A DNA stretch of 64,000 nucleotides from Calendula officinalis. Its lineage: Eukaryota; Streptophyta; Magnoliopsida; Asterales; Asteraceae. The notes under the pieces were generated by a model. The model was not told the DNA's origin, ran no database searches, and was given only the letters and a program-made list of their open reading frames with translations. Below, one piece after another: positions 44,301-54,020 of this stretch; the stretch's first letter is position 1, and each line of letters begins with the position of its first letter. Where the stretch lies: the NCBI GenBank assembly GCA_963853835.1, contig OY970827.1, positions 77,827,234 to 77,891,233 on the forward strand. Reading direction: 5' to 3'. The translations under genes and the position numbers were made by a program.

Positions 44301-45843
44301 ATGTAGTAATACAAACAGAATTATGAGAACAGTTACTCACATTTAACATGTAAAGCCCATTTACTTCATTACCAGTCCCCACCAGGGTCTTGGTGTTCAA
44401 ATCCTGAATATAACATTTAGATTCATCAAAACCTATATATAACTTGCAATCTTTAGACAGTTTTTGAACTGACAGCAAACTCACACAATATTCAGGAATT
44501 ACAAGAACATCTTTTAACAGAATTCCATCATTTAATTTCATATTACCAATATATTTAATAAATGCTTCAGTTCCATTTGGATGACTAACAGAAAGTTTTA
44601 AACTACTCACATCAACAACATCAATAAGCCCATCAACAGACCCAGTCATATGTTGATTGGCTCCGGAATCAACAATCCATCCTAACTGACACTTATTTTT
44701 AACCTTAACATTATTGGTATTAAAAAACGTACAAAAATTTTTATTAAAAATTTTGCTTGTGTTGTAAAACCTACCTGCCATATTGGCATGGTTATTTGAA
44801 GTAGATGTTTCACCACTTTCATTTAGCAAAGACATCAGCTTAGACAATTGATTACTTGTAAGAGAAACAGAAGTCAAACCAGAATTATTAGCACAAGTTT
44901 TTTCAGATGAAGACTGATTTACAACACTTTTACCTTTAACTTGATTTTTAGTTTTCTTTTTATAACCAGCAGGATAACCAATTAACTCATAGCATCTATC
45001 AATATTATGTCCTATCATATCACAGTTAGTGCACCTAATAGTACTACTAGTCCCTTTATTCAAATTCTTTTTATTATCATATTGAGAAACAAAAGCAGAA
45101 CTAGTATTTTTGGTTACATTTACTCCTGAAATACCTCTATGTGATTCTTCCCTAGATATAATAGCATAGGCAGTTTTTACATCTGGAGTTGGTTCTCTAG
45201 ACAATATGTTACTTCTAAGAGACACATATACATCATCAAGACCCATTAAAAACTGCATTAATTTCATGTATTTATTATGATTATTAAAGATATTTGCACC
45301 AGCACAAACACACACAGGTAACTCAAGTAAAGCATCAAACTGTTTCCATAACGAATTCAACTTATGATAATAGGTAGAAATAGGACTACCATTCTGTTTT
45401 AGACTATTAATTTCATGATGCAAATTAAAAACAATTGATCCATCAATTTTATTATATGTCTCTTTTAATTCATTCCAAACTGTTGTAGCATTTTTATTAA
45501 AAATTTGTCCGGCATATAATTCTTCAGAAACACATCCTAATATCCAAGATAAAACAACTGAATTGCACCTATCCCACTGTTTAGCAAGAACTTCATTAGT
45601 TAAACTTTTTTCACAACTGCCATCTATAAATCCAATTTTATTTTTGGTTTCTAATGCTAACCACATAGACCTACTCCAAATATTATAATTTTCTGTTCCT
45701 TTCAATTTAAGAGCAATTAAAGGAGTTCCTGCAGTATCACTAGCATGTAAAAACAGTTCATCACTAAAGTCTAATTTATTTATCAAGGTAATTTCATTCT
45801 GGTCTCCCATATCTCCACCAAACAAAGCAAGCATACACTTCAA
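41377..45843 (-). CDS. Copia gag-pol polyprotein, 1488 aa
   Basis: One frame, no stops. In order it holds the gag region (about 40-230, with LKGTENYNIWSRSMWLAL), a CCHC zinc knuckle (C271, C274, H279, C284), and an aspartic protease (DSGA at 392-395). Next are the pre-integrase HHCC zinc site (LWHSRLGH; C552-X2-C555) and the integrase DDE triad (D582, D645, E681, with TPQQNGVVERKH). Reverse transcriptase follows at about 1000-1245 (QLDVNNAF; YVDD at 1167-1170), then RNase H (VDSDWG near 1336; TAEAEY near 1375). Catalytic residues look complete. Integrase preceding RT identifies Ty1/Copia. A second Met at residue 12 (MGDQNE) is an alternative start. The stop lies 13 bp inside the 3' LTR border. 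Gag and Pol share one frame, as usual in plant Copia elements. Confidence 0.98.
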   Translation of the reverse strand: MKCMLALFGGDMGDQNEITLINKLDFSDELFLHASDTAGTPLIALKLKGTENYNIWSRSMWLALETKNKIGFIDGSCEKSLTNEVLAKQWDRCNSVVLSWILGCVSEELYAGQIFNKNATTVWNELKETYNKIDGSIVFNLHHEINSLKQNGSPISTYYHKLNSLWKQFDALLELPVCVCAGANIFNNHNKYMKLMQFLMGLDDVYVSLRSNILSREPTPDVKTAYAIISREESHRGISGVNVTKNTSSAFVSQYDNKKNLNKGTSSTIRCTNCDMIGHNIDRCYELIGYPAGYKKKTKNQVKGKSVVNQSSSEKTCANNSGLTSVSLTSNQLSKLMSLLNESGETSTSNNHANMAGRFYNTSKIFNKNFCTFFNTNNVKVKNKCQLGWIVDSGANQHMTGSVDGLIDVVDVSSLKLSVSHPNGTEAFIKYIGNMKLNDGILLKDVLVIPEYCVSLLSVQKLSKDCKLYIGFDESKCYIQDLNTKTLVGTGNEVNGLYMLNVSNCSHNSVCITTCNLSSSLWHSRLGHPADKVLNILQTKLKVDKVVESSPCEICHKAKQTREPFPLSDHKTKELGDIVHLDVWGPYRIESKDGFKYFLTVVDDYTRAVWAFMLKSKTEVFEKIKEYYFLIKNQFNKTVKIFRTDNGTEFVNNNMNIFCQNNGITHQTTCAYTPQQNGVVERKHRHLLNVARSLMFQGGIPLQFWSECILTAVYLINRTPSSVLSGRSPYELVYNLEPSLMHLRTFGCLCFSKILNNGDKFSSKSEKCVFIGYGNKTKGYKLLSLENENMFFSRDVKFYETIFPYKESEKFQESSGDDVNINHLNFFDLHLDIHNNISPNLQNAPNDEGKVLPEDVGSDLDLPCNLNEGTCEDLNLDSDLPIGLHKVTCEDLNSATSYDGVLDGNNSEGQNNMHFRSTETSSVRRSARPNVLPKKFSDFVLNSNCKFDINKYVGYSNLSKDYNCFISNLSKSVEPNSYKEAVKDQNWVDAMNLEMEALYRNNTWIVTELPKNRRPIGCRWIYKIKYKSNGEIDRYKARLVAKGYNQREGIDFDETFSPVVKMVTVRSVLSLAVENSWPLFQLDVNNAFLYGELSEDVYMNLPEGYFEHESGKVCKLVKSLYGLKQAPRKWNEKLTKTLISNGFVQSMNDYSLFIKRNNDVMIILLVYVDDIVITGNNNSEIEAVKSFLNTQFMIKDLGRLQYFLGIEVVEGDNALCLSQRKYALELLADFGLTGCKPVYTPIETNVVITDLANARDGDILLENLTEYQRLVGKLIYLTLTRPDISFAVHCLSQFMHAPLVSHLKLAIRVLRYIKGSPGKGVVFSKSGNLKVKAFVDSDWGKCLSSRRSVTGYSVFLGENLISWKSKKQQVVSRSTAEAEYRALCSVVCEVVWVEKLLTELGLVKLLPVEVYCDNKAAILISANPVFHDRTKHFELDLHYARTKVCAGVVKVLKIESALNVADVFTKGLPSKLHNFFCDKLKLSNFFQV

Positions 45844-46603
45844 AAAACAACAATTACAACTAACACGCGATAATCAACAGAAAACAATTATCACAAAAAC
45901 AATTAATTCCTAAAAGGTAATCTGAGCAGAGGCAAGATTCCAAGGACTTTCAAGAAGCCTGGACATGCGATACTACAGAACCTTCTCTTCTACACAAAGA
46001 GGTTAGAACAATATAAACGAAAACAACTAAATCAGATAGGATCTCTGGTGTAGGTCAAGCTCCTTGTGTCTCAGAGCCCTCCAAAACACAACGTTACTTG
46101 CTACGACCTCAGAGTAGGTAAAGAGATACTTACAGAGATTTAGCCCAATAACTTCTAACGAAGTTACTCCAAATAGCAGCGGAAACTTCAATCAACAACA
46201 ATAAATTCGAAGGAATAATACCTTCGGCAAATATGAACAATCTGAAGAACGTTCAGATTTCAACCACACTCCACAGATTTCTTCGGAAATAAGTGAATAA
46301 TCTGAAGAACGTTCAGATTTCAGCCACACTCCACAGATTTCTTCAGATCGGAAGGATAACAACAGAAGACACAAATGTCTCTGTAAACAGGTCGTAGATC
46401 AGAAACCCTAGATCGAACAACACTCGAATAGAGACGTCAATATCACTAACCTTTTGGTTAGAGTCAATCGACGAGAGATCGAGACTTCAGTTTCAACGAA
46501 ATCGAAGAACAGAAAACCCTAAAATTGAACGAGCGAGAGAACTAGTAACAGCAAGATCTACAAGGAAAAGCGAATCAGAGACGAACCGTGTGCTCTGATA
46601 CCA
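45844..46603 (-). other. Copia leader with primer-binding site and a tandem repeat
   Basis: A 760-bp untranslated leader separates the 5' LTR from gag. It starts with the TGGTATCAGAGC primer-binding site (46592-46603). At about 46235-46360 it holds two copies of a 60-bp unit, each with an AATCTGAA/TTCAGATT hairpin (46239-46259 and 46299-46319). A 60-codon minus-strand frame (46192-46374) spans both copies. Confidence 0.85.
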
Positions 46604-47035
46604 TGAAGAAAAACGATAGATCTATAAGATCTATAACAAAATACAAATATAAGCCAACCTATTGCATCTTCAACTAATAACAATGGTTCATAGAACAGAT
46701 TACAAAGTAAACCTTACTACAATAACACTCAACTCTCAAACGATCTATAGACCTGAACATTCATGTTTTACTAGACTGATTTACAGAGAAGAAACCCTAA
46801 TTCTATTTGAGAGAGAATGAAAGAAGTATGTGAGAAGATAACACAATCCGTTAACTTTCTCACCTACCAAAACAATATCTATACTAATTACATATTCTCT
46901 CTTTTACTACCTAAAGAATAAAGAAAATACAAACTAGTCCCTTAACTTGTACACCTGCACAAGTAAACAACAACAAATATACTATATAAAATATATAAGT
47001 ATGACATTACCTTTTACATACCTCACATTTTAACA
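46604..47035 (-). repeat. Copia 5' LTR
   Basis: 432 bp, with TG...CA ends on the minus strand, flanked outside by GGTAT (47036-47040). On the minus strand, TATATTTTATATAGTA near 46980-46995 could be the LTR promoter TATA region. Confidence 0.96.
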
Positions 47036-47623
47036 GGTATGTCTTCTTCTTCCTTGCAAGAACCCTAACACCCCTTATTTTCACTTCTTCAGCCACATAC
47101 AAACGAACACCTCAAAATGAACTCATTTCTTGGGCTGTGGATCTGGGTTTTGTTCAATATCACCATCGTTAACTTCGTTCAAGTTTTGTTTGGATCTGGG
47201 TTGTTAGTTTCATTTGAGATGTTTCCATTTAATGTCGCTTCCATTAATTATCTCTTTCATTTGGATCTTCGTTCAATGTCGCTTCCATTTAATTTTAACA
47301 ATTTATGGTATCTATTGTTTTTTCTTTCCATTTGTCTGTTTCGATGTTGTATTGTTGTCTAGTAATCGTGGTTGGTTTGGTTCAAAAGAAAAATTAGGGT
47401 TTGAATGATGAGCACATAAATGGGGAAGAAGATGAATAAAAAAAAAAAAAAAGGAAAAAAAATGACGATAATACCCTCATATTTTTGGCATTTCTCGTTA
47501 GTTAACGGAGGATTTTGGATGGAAGGACAAAAAAGGAATTTTAAAAAGTTTAAGGACAAAAAAAGTTTAGGGACAAAAATGCAGAATCGGTATACCACAA
47601 GGACAATTTATGTAATTTACCCT

Positions 47624-48825
47624 AGTTTTTATGGAATGTTCGTACTTTATTCCATTCAGTTATTTTTCATGTCTTAACCATTTATATATTACTAGTCTTA
47701 TCCCCGCGACAATGTGCGGGTGGAAAACACGATTACTTAAATGGGTAACATATCGAACGGGGCAAGTAATCTAGCAAACGGGTTGGTAGTCATTGGTAAT
47801 TAGCAATTGCCACTCTTGACCCAAACTCACTTTGATAAATACGAACTGCTAATTTTATGCAATTTGATACTTGTTAGCAAGCATTTTTGTACAAGCAAAG
47901 TCATTAAATAAATACAGAGATATTTTGATGTAATTAATCAACTTCAGAATTTAAGTAACAATAAAATTCATAAATCCTTACATCCAATTTCTAACATTCA
48001 TTCATCCCCAAAATTCTCAAAATAAAACAAAAATTCGACTAAATTACTAAGAATAGCGAAACACAGATCAGTCATGAATTTATTTACGGTTAACTGAAAC
48101 ATCAAAGGCGTTGAATATGGAGTTCATAAAAAATAAAAATTCAATAAAATTGATTTGAGTTATATTGAGGTGGATGTACGCATACAATTCAATAAAATTC
48201 CAAACAAATAAATTTGTGAAAAATTTGAACAACTAAAAACATAAAATCAAAACTCTAATTGAAGAACTGTCGGTAAGAAAATTTATAAAAACCACATGGC
48301 ATACAGTTAAATGCTTCCTTTATGTAGGCTGCACAAAGAAAAATGGGCACAGAGAGAAAGAAACAGGGGATGTACTTGTATTTCATTACATTCCCATGTG
48401 ACATCTGGACATATAAATATGTTTGTGTAAATGTGTGTATGTACGTATAAACGCACAAATACACACAAAGACCAATTGAACGCATGTTTATGTTAAAACA
48501 TACATGTGAACGAAAATTTTGTTTAATAAATGTGCAAGTAACCAAACAGGAAAAAAAATAATAACATATATGTTGGATTTTTTTTTGGAGTTCTAAAGTT
48601 CTGATTGTAAATTTTTCTAAAGAAGTTGATACTCTTCTTGCTCATAAAGAACATCTCTGAATATAAAGTTTGTTATTAATCTTTCGCAGTGAACCACTGC
48701 ACAAATTTAAACGAAAACTGTATCAATCGAAGAGAAGAAGAATGACGGAGGTGGTTGGGTGGGAAAGAACGTAACCACCGTGTGCTTAAATTAATGTAAT
48801 TCCCAAAATACCCTTATCCCCTAAA
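47624..48825. other. Intergenic DNA, with a lone Helitron-like 3' end
   Basis: At 47692-47720 the minus strand reads CCCGCACATTGTCGCGGGG, a spacer and ACTAG|T, the form of a Helitron 3' terminus. No matching A|TC 5' end was identified upstream on that strand. The rest has no recognisable gene. Confidence 0.45.
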
Positions 48826-51800
48826 TCTCTACTACTTATAAAGCATTTAAGACTTTTCTATAAATAGCTGGCTGAAAATTCAGCCAAATTCTTTCCATTT
48901 TCGGAATTAACAACATTTGCTGAAAAAAATGGAGCAACCAGGATTCAAACCCAACACCTGCAAGTCAGATGACAACACACAAACCAACTGCGCTGGCCTA
49001 CGACTGCATCATTTTTCCAAAACACAATTCTTTAAAGCTATTGCGGATTGTCCACCAAACCTTTTCAGCCCTTTTAATATTGAAATTAAAAAACGAAAAT
49101 TGAAAACCTTTTAGCCCTTTGCGTATTAAAGGTAACGCCGCCCAATTTCGAATACCCTCCTCGAACCCACCATCGATTCAAATTAAGCCACTAATTTTCA
49201 ATCGTCTGCTGGAATACCCTCCTCGGTTGCTTCAACTATGAGTATCCATCTTCACTATATAAATCCACAACATCAACTATTTGAGGAAGTTTGCAGATCC
49301 CTACGAACCAGTGATAACATACTCCAGGTATTCATGTTTAATTTTCGTTTTCATTTTCGTATTCATATAAAATGCTTCGATTGACGAAGCTTACAGTTTC
49401 CTCCGAACCAGTGTTTTCGATTTCGTAATAAAATGTTTATTTTTCTTCGCCTGTGATTCGACTAAATGTGCTTTGATTGTGTTTCGTGGTGTTTAAACAG
49501 GAACAAGTAAAGACCAGTACTTTAGGAAAATCAATTTCAGGTAAATAGCATGCTGATTTCAGGTAAATAGCAGGCTGATTTCTGTTTCAATTTAGTTGCT
49601 AATAATCTACTTTTTCTTCTTTCTTTTTTTTGCTTGATAGCTTGAACTCCAATAACATCACCAATGAAAACGATGCTCCATCGGTGGTTCTTACCATCAA
49701 CACTCTAGAGGTAATTAAGTAAAACCACTTATGATAACCTGTCGTTTTTAACTTTTCTTGGTTTTTTTACGGGTCAAATAGGTCAACCAAGTCTAATTGT
49801 ATGTGACATGCTGTCTATAATCCAATTTTAAAACGGTTAGTTCAACTTAAATTTATGTGCTTTTATTATATATCCATTGAATGACTTGTATGGTTAACTG
49901 TTTGAGCACATCAAACGGGTCAAACTAATTTTCCAGAAAATTTTGTTAAAAAATATACTTGTAAATCTGTGCTTGTCAAGCAAGTCAAATAGCTAAAAAT
50001 AATATTCGTGTTTATAATTTGAGTCCATGCAACCCTTTGACTCATTTGACCCGTTTTTGATCAAAACATAATGTGACCCGTTTTGACCAGATTTGAAACA
50101 TTTGACCTGTTTGACCAAATTTTGCAGATTTGACCCAGCATACACGTTTGACCGACTCATTTGTATGAAATCTCGGTTGAACGTACAGCTTCATGAAGCT
50201 CGGTTGCAGTAGGGTGTTCATTACATTGTTCACATGTGATAATATGCTGACGATATGGTAAACTTCTATCACTTGTTATTTATATTGCAAACTGGTTGGA
50301 TCTTGCATAAAGTGCATTTTAACATTAATATGCAACTTACCAACTTTATGATTTTATAAAAACGGTTGACTGATGATATTGGGTTGGTTTGGTTTGGGTA
50401 ATTTGTCATGTCGGATTTGGGTCTACATGTGCAGCTTGGAGAAGTGAACCAGAGTGGTTCGTGTATGGTATTCATCATTTCCCAAACTTAGACTGCCTTG
50501 GCTTTTTACTCTTGAATTGTGTAATATGATAATTTGGTTTGGTTATTGAATTAGAATGTTCTTTTACGAGTATTTTTATTTTAAACTTTAATAAAGATGA
50601 AACAATGAAATTTCAAAATTAAATGAACTTAGATCATTGTGTCACCCGTTTTTACCACCTGCGGGAAAGATTTAAATTTGTAACCAACAATAAATTTATA
50701 AATGAGTTATCTTGGACTATAATTATTATCTTTTATCAATCTTTCAAATGTAGTGATTTTTATACCATACATTTTAACCAATACATTATAATAGTTGTTT
50801 TATATGTTTGTAGGGTCTACACTAATACCTGATTTTAAACTTCTTCGTATAATATTTGTTGTAGAAAACTTATAAGTTAGAACTATTTGTCTATCTCTGT
50901 AACTTCATCCCAAAAAACGTGAATATCTAATTGAGATGTAGTTTTATAGAAGTATAAGAATAAATTAACAAATACCTATATCTTTTAGGTTCTGTTTGAT
51001 TTTCGATCAAGCCTTGTAACTCTAATTCAGATTATATTATGTTGTAAATTTGAATCTTCCAATTTATATTGTGTTGTATTGCAGCTAGCCAGTGATTATG
51101 AGATCACATGGATTTGAGTATCTGAAAAAAGTTTCAAAATTGCAGTCAGAAAATTGAAAAGAGTACGTTGCAGGGTAAGAGGATGATTGTAGCATTAGCG
51201 GTGGAGGTGGTAAGTCAAAGAGTGTTTGTACTCAACCTTCGAGATACAACTGGTAGAAGAGTTAGACAAAAAGAAATCACAGTAATATCAGTCAAATAGG
51301 TGGAAAACTAATACCAAATTAACTGAGCTTTTGTATTTCTAAGCTTTTTTTGGGATTCATACACCTTTTACATAAATAACTAAATGAATAATATTGTAAT
51401 TCGTTTCAACGTTCAACCGGTTCCACCGATTTTTAGGTATCGGCTTCAAAATATCGGTTTTAAAACATTGGATTGCTTAAATTTTTGATAAAACATTTAA
51501 AAAAAAGAGTAGGTCCGTAAATAAAAAATGTCATTGTTATCAACTGTTGATAATAAAAAGTTCACCAAAAACGATTTACTGTTGCTTTGAATATTGATTT
51601 CTTATATACATTTTTTTGAACGGCTTGAATATAATTACCGCCATAGAAGACTGCATTTTCGATTTCAAAGTAAAGTATCAAAGACGTGTTGCTACCGGAC
51701 AACATGTGTCTACTGTACTATCACTGCCGCCACCACCAACCATCACTATCGCCGCCATCCAACATCACTGCGAACCACGTCCACCACCATCATTATCATC

Positions 51801-51853
51801 GCCGTGAAATAAAGTCACTGGGTACCCGCCGCATTGCGCGGGTACCCGGCTAG
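48826..51853 (+). mobile_element. Helitron, 3028 bp, related to the small twins
   Basis: 5' A|TCTCTACTACTTATAAAGC at 48826; 3' hairpin GGGTACCCGC...GCGCGGGTACCC then GGCTAG|T at 51853/51854. Both ends match the 425-bp twins at 10269-11378. An antisense tRNA-like module lies 100-180 bp from the 5' end, as in the twins. Exon-like pieces with AG/GT borders (about 49502-49541, 49643-49710 and 51084-51175) suggest captured gene fragments, but no product is recognised and no Rep/helicase is present. Confidence 0.86.
48930..49006 (-). repeat. tRNA-like module inside the 3-kb Helitron
   Basis: On the minus strand, GCGCAGTTGGTTTGTG (D-arm/A box) is followed about 30 bases on by GTTGGGTTTGAATCCTGG (T-arm/B box) and TTGCTCC. 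This is the clearest tRNA resemblance in the window, but no complete acceptor stem could be paired. Confidence 0.65.
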
Positions 51854-52310
51854 TGATTATTAAAGGAGTATAGATATAACTTTGAATCTAGAATTTTAAC
51901 AGGTTCCTTCGTTTTCTTAATGGTTTGAGATTCTATTGTAAAGCTTTTTTGGCCATGTTTGACCTGGGTTCGATTCTTCACGGCCGATCTTTGCTCCACT
52001 CTTTATTTTGCCCAAACACCTTTTTTTTGTTTTTTTTTTCCTTCTCTTGTTTTTCTTCTTTTTTTTCGTTTATAAAGTTACAGTATTATATATTGTTGTT
52101 ATTTAATATTACTATTATATTTTAGTCTAATGAAACTAAAAAACCATAACCAGTTCAGAACTTCAGATAATAGTTTCATTTTAACTAAAGAATCATGTTT
52201 AAAACCCACCGCGATTTGTATAACATAGTCGGATAAGAAATTTCATTAGAAATTTGAATATTTGGATAAAGATATTATGCTGGTGGGTTTATTCACTATT
52301 AGGTGGTGTT
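51854..52310. other. Intergenic DNA, nothing recognised
   Basis: AT-rich with long T runs near 52020-52070. The 66-codon frame at 51925-52125 is hydrophobic low-complexity and unsupported. Confidence 0.4.
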
Positions 52311-52570
52311 TGTTTGCAGCTTAATGGAACCATTTAGCGTTGAATGTTGAATCATTCAGCATTCAGTGCGATTGTTTATCGCCTCTGAATGAAATATATG
52401 CTGAATGAGACAACAAAAAACTGTTGAATCATTCTTCCTAAGAACATATGCTGACTCATTAAGCAGTCAAAATTCTTATAAAAAAATTTCCTACATTAAA
52501 AACAAGTTATATAGAAAATATTTTAATCATTCAGAGCGTTGAATTATTCAGCGCTTAAACATTTTGTTCC
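52311..52570. mobile_element. Possible MITE (GGTGTTTGTTTGCAGC start)
   Basis: It begins GGTGGTGTTTGTTTGCAGC and contains many TGAATCATTCAGC-type inverted motifs. The right end is not clear. Confidence 0.4.
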
Positions 52571-52584
52571 TATAAAAATTGTTA

Positions 52585-52848
52585 CTCCCTGCGTCCCTAA
52601 ATAAAGTTCTCATTTCTCTTGGGCACAAGTTTTAAGGAGAAAGTTGGTGGTGTGGTCATTGATAATAAATATGATTACATTATAAAGTTGGTTTGGAGAG
52701 AGAAAGATAGTTAGTGGATAATTAGTAGTGGGGTCCTTGGTAATTATATTATTTTATTAAGTGGACCCCATCAACTTGTGAAATGGGAACTTTATTTAGG
52801 GACAAAAATTGAAAGAGAAATGAGAACTTTATTTAGGTACGGAGGGAG
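52585..52848. mobile_element. Stowaway-type MITE
   Basis: TA|CTCCCTGCGTCCCTAAATAA at left and TTATTTAGGTACGGAGGGAG|TA at right. Length is 264 bp, closely similar to 37917-38180. Confidence 0.92.
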
Positions 52849-53940
52849 TATATAACAGCGGAAATGTTGAGTCAAATCGATGCATGGAAATAAAGAATTC
52901 AGTAGTCAAATCGATGTATGGAAATAAAGAATTCAGTAGACTGACATTATTTTAGAAAGAGTAGTATTCTGTAGGGTGATAATTTCTGATCTGACATGGT
53001 TTAGTTGAGATAAAGGAGTTTTGGGTGAGTCTAGGGTCGACTTAGTTGACCCATTTATTAAACACCTTAGGTTCGGATTAATGATAATTTAAATGGGTCG
53101 ACCTGCTACCCTTTTAATTATAAAAACTAACTTAAAAATATATATTTATACTTGGTTTACAGTTTACTAGTTCAAATTTAACTGATAATTAAATAAAAAC
53201 TAAAATGAATACTAAGTAATTTTGGTGTTTTCATATTTTATTATGAATTTGAGGAATAACCTGTTTGACTCATTTGATCTGTTTAACCCGCTAACCTGTT
53301 TAACCCATTTAATGAAACGGGTTATATGGGTCTGATTCAGATTGAAGGTAAACAAGTTAGGGTTAAAATATCTGACACGCTTATATAAACATGTAGATCG
53401 TGGGCTGAACGATCTAACCTGCCAACATGTTAACCGAAACGTGCGAACCTAAATCTAACCTGAATTGCCACCCTTAGCATTTTGTATGTCTTGAGATTTG
53501 GACTCCAGAGTAGGCCTATGAAAACCTAACTTAAAACAGAACATAACCGCATAAGCAAACCGAGCTATATTGATTCAGGTCACTGTTCTATTTTTCATGA
53601 AAAATCAGTTCTCGGTCTGGTTCAGTTAGGTTATGTTCCGGTGAGTTCTCATTCCAGTCTGGTTCTGAGAGTCATCGGTTTGCTCCGTAGTCTGACCGAA
53701 ATCATTTTCTTGATTCTCAGTTTGGTTCCGATCGGTTCTTGGGACCGTGCATAATATAAGAGCAACAAATTAAGGGTACAAACCTATAGATCAACCACAC
53801 CTGCAATTTCAAGCTTCATATTTACAGTTTTTACTCAATTTCACAAGTAAATGAATTCAACATTAACAATTTAGCAGAAACAAAACCAAACAAATGGACA
53901 TAATTATCCAACTGCAAACAAAGTGGTAATTAAACTATTC
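52849..53940. other. Intergenic DNA with decayed hAT MITE sequence
   Basis: A 36-bp tandem repeat 'agtcaaatcgatg...gaattc' lies at 52871-52936. 53010-53480 has 'gggtcgac', 'gacccat' and a terminal 'aattgccaccctta', typical of a decayed hAT MITE. 53520-53760 has 'ggttcggt'-type motifs. No gene is seen. Confidence 0.45.
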
Positions 53941-53967
53941 AAAAAAAAAAAAAAAAAAAAAAAAAAA
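53941..53967. repeat. A27 homopolymer
   Basis: Twenty-seven A bases about 55 bp beyond the stop codon of the thylakoidal peptidase gene; on that gene's strand it is a T run in the 3' flank. Confidence 0.9.
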
Positions 53968-54020
53968 GTCAAAATAAAGTGTCATCTTCAAGATTCACCC
54001 TCTGCACAGGATGACACGTG

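Larger units (their letters stand above)
40932..47035 (-). mobile_element. Complete Ty1/Copia LTR retrotransposon, 6.1 kb
   Basis: Two 432-bp LTRs, a 5-bp target duplication GGTAT (40927-40931 and 47036-47040), a primer-binding site complementary to initiator-Met tRNA (TGGTATCAGAGC) touching the 5' LTR, one uninterrupted gag-pol frame and a polypurine tract are all present. LTR near-identity and an open frame indicate a very recent insertion. It interrupts the older element 40561-47623. Confidence 0.98.
40561..47623. mobile_element. Older long-TIR element that hosts the Copia insertion
   Basis: The left end (AGGGTAAATTACATAAATTG, then TCCCTGTGGTATAC and CGATTCTGC) is matched in reverse complement by the right end, with similarity running about 130 bp in from each side through the 'gttaac' region. 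Without the Copia element and one copy of its duplication it would be about 955 bp. Long terminal repeats suggest a Mutator-like element, but no target duplication was found. Frames at 47117-47677 lie inside it and are not recognised. Confidence 0.72.

Noticed and set aside
48930..49006. Functional tRNA gene on the minus strand
   Set aside because: A and B boxes are present but the acceptor and anticodon stems do not pair convincingly, and it is embedded in a Helitron family feature.
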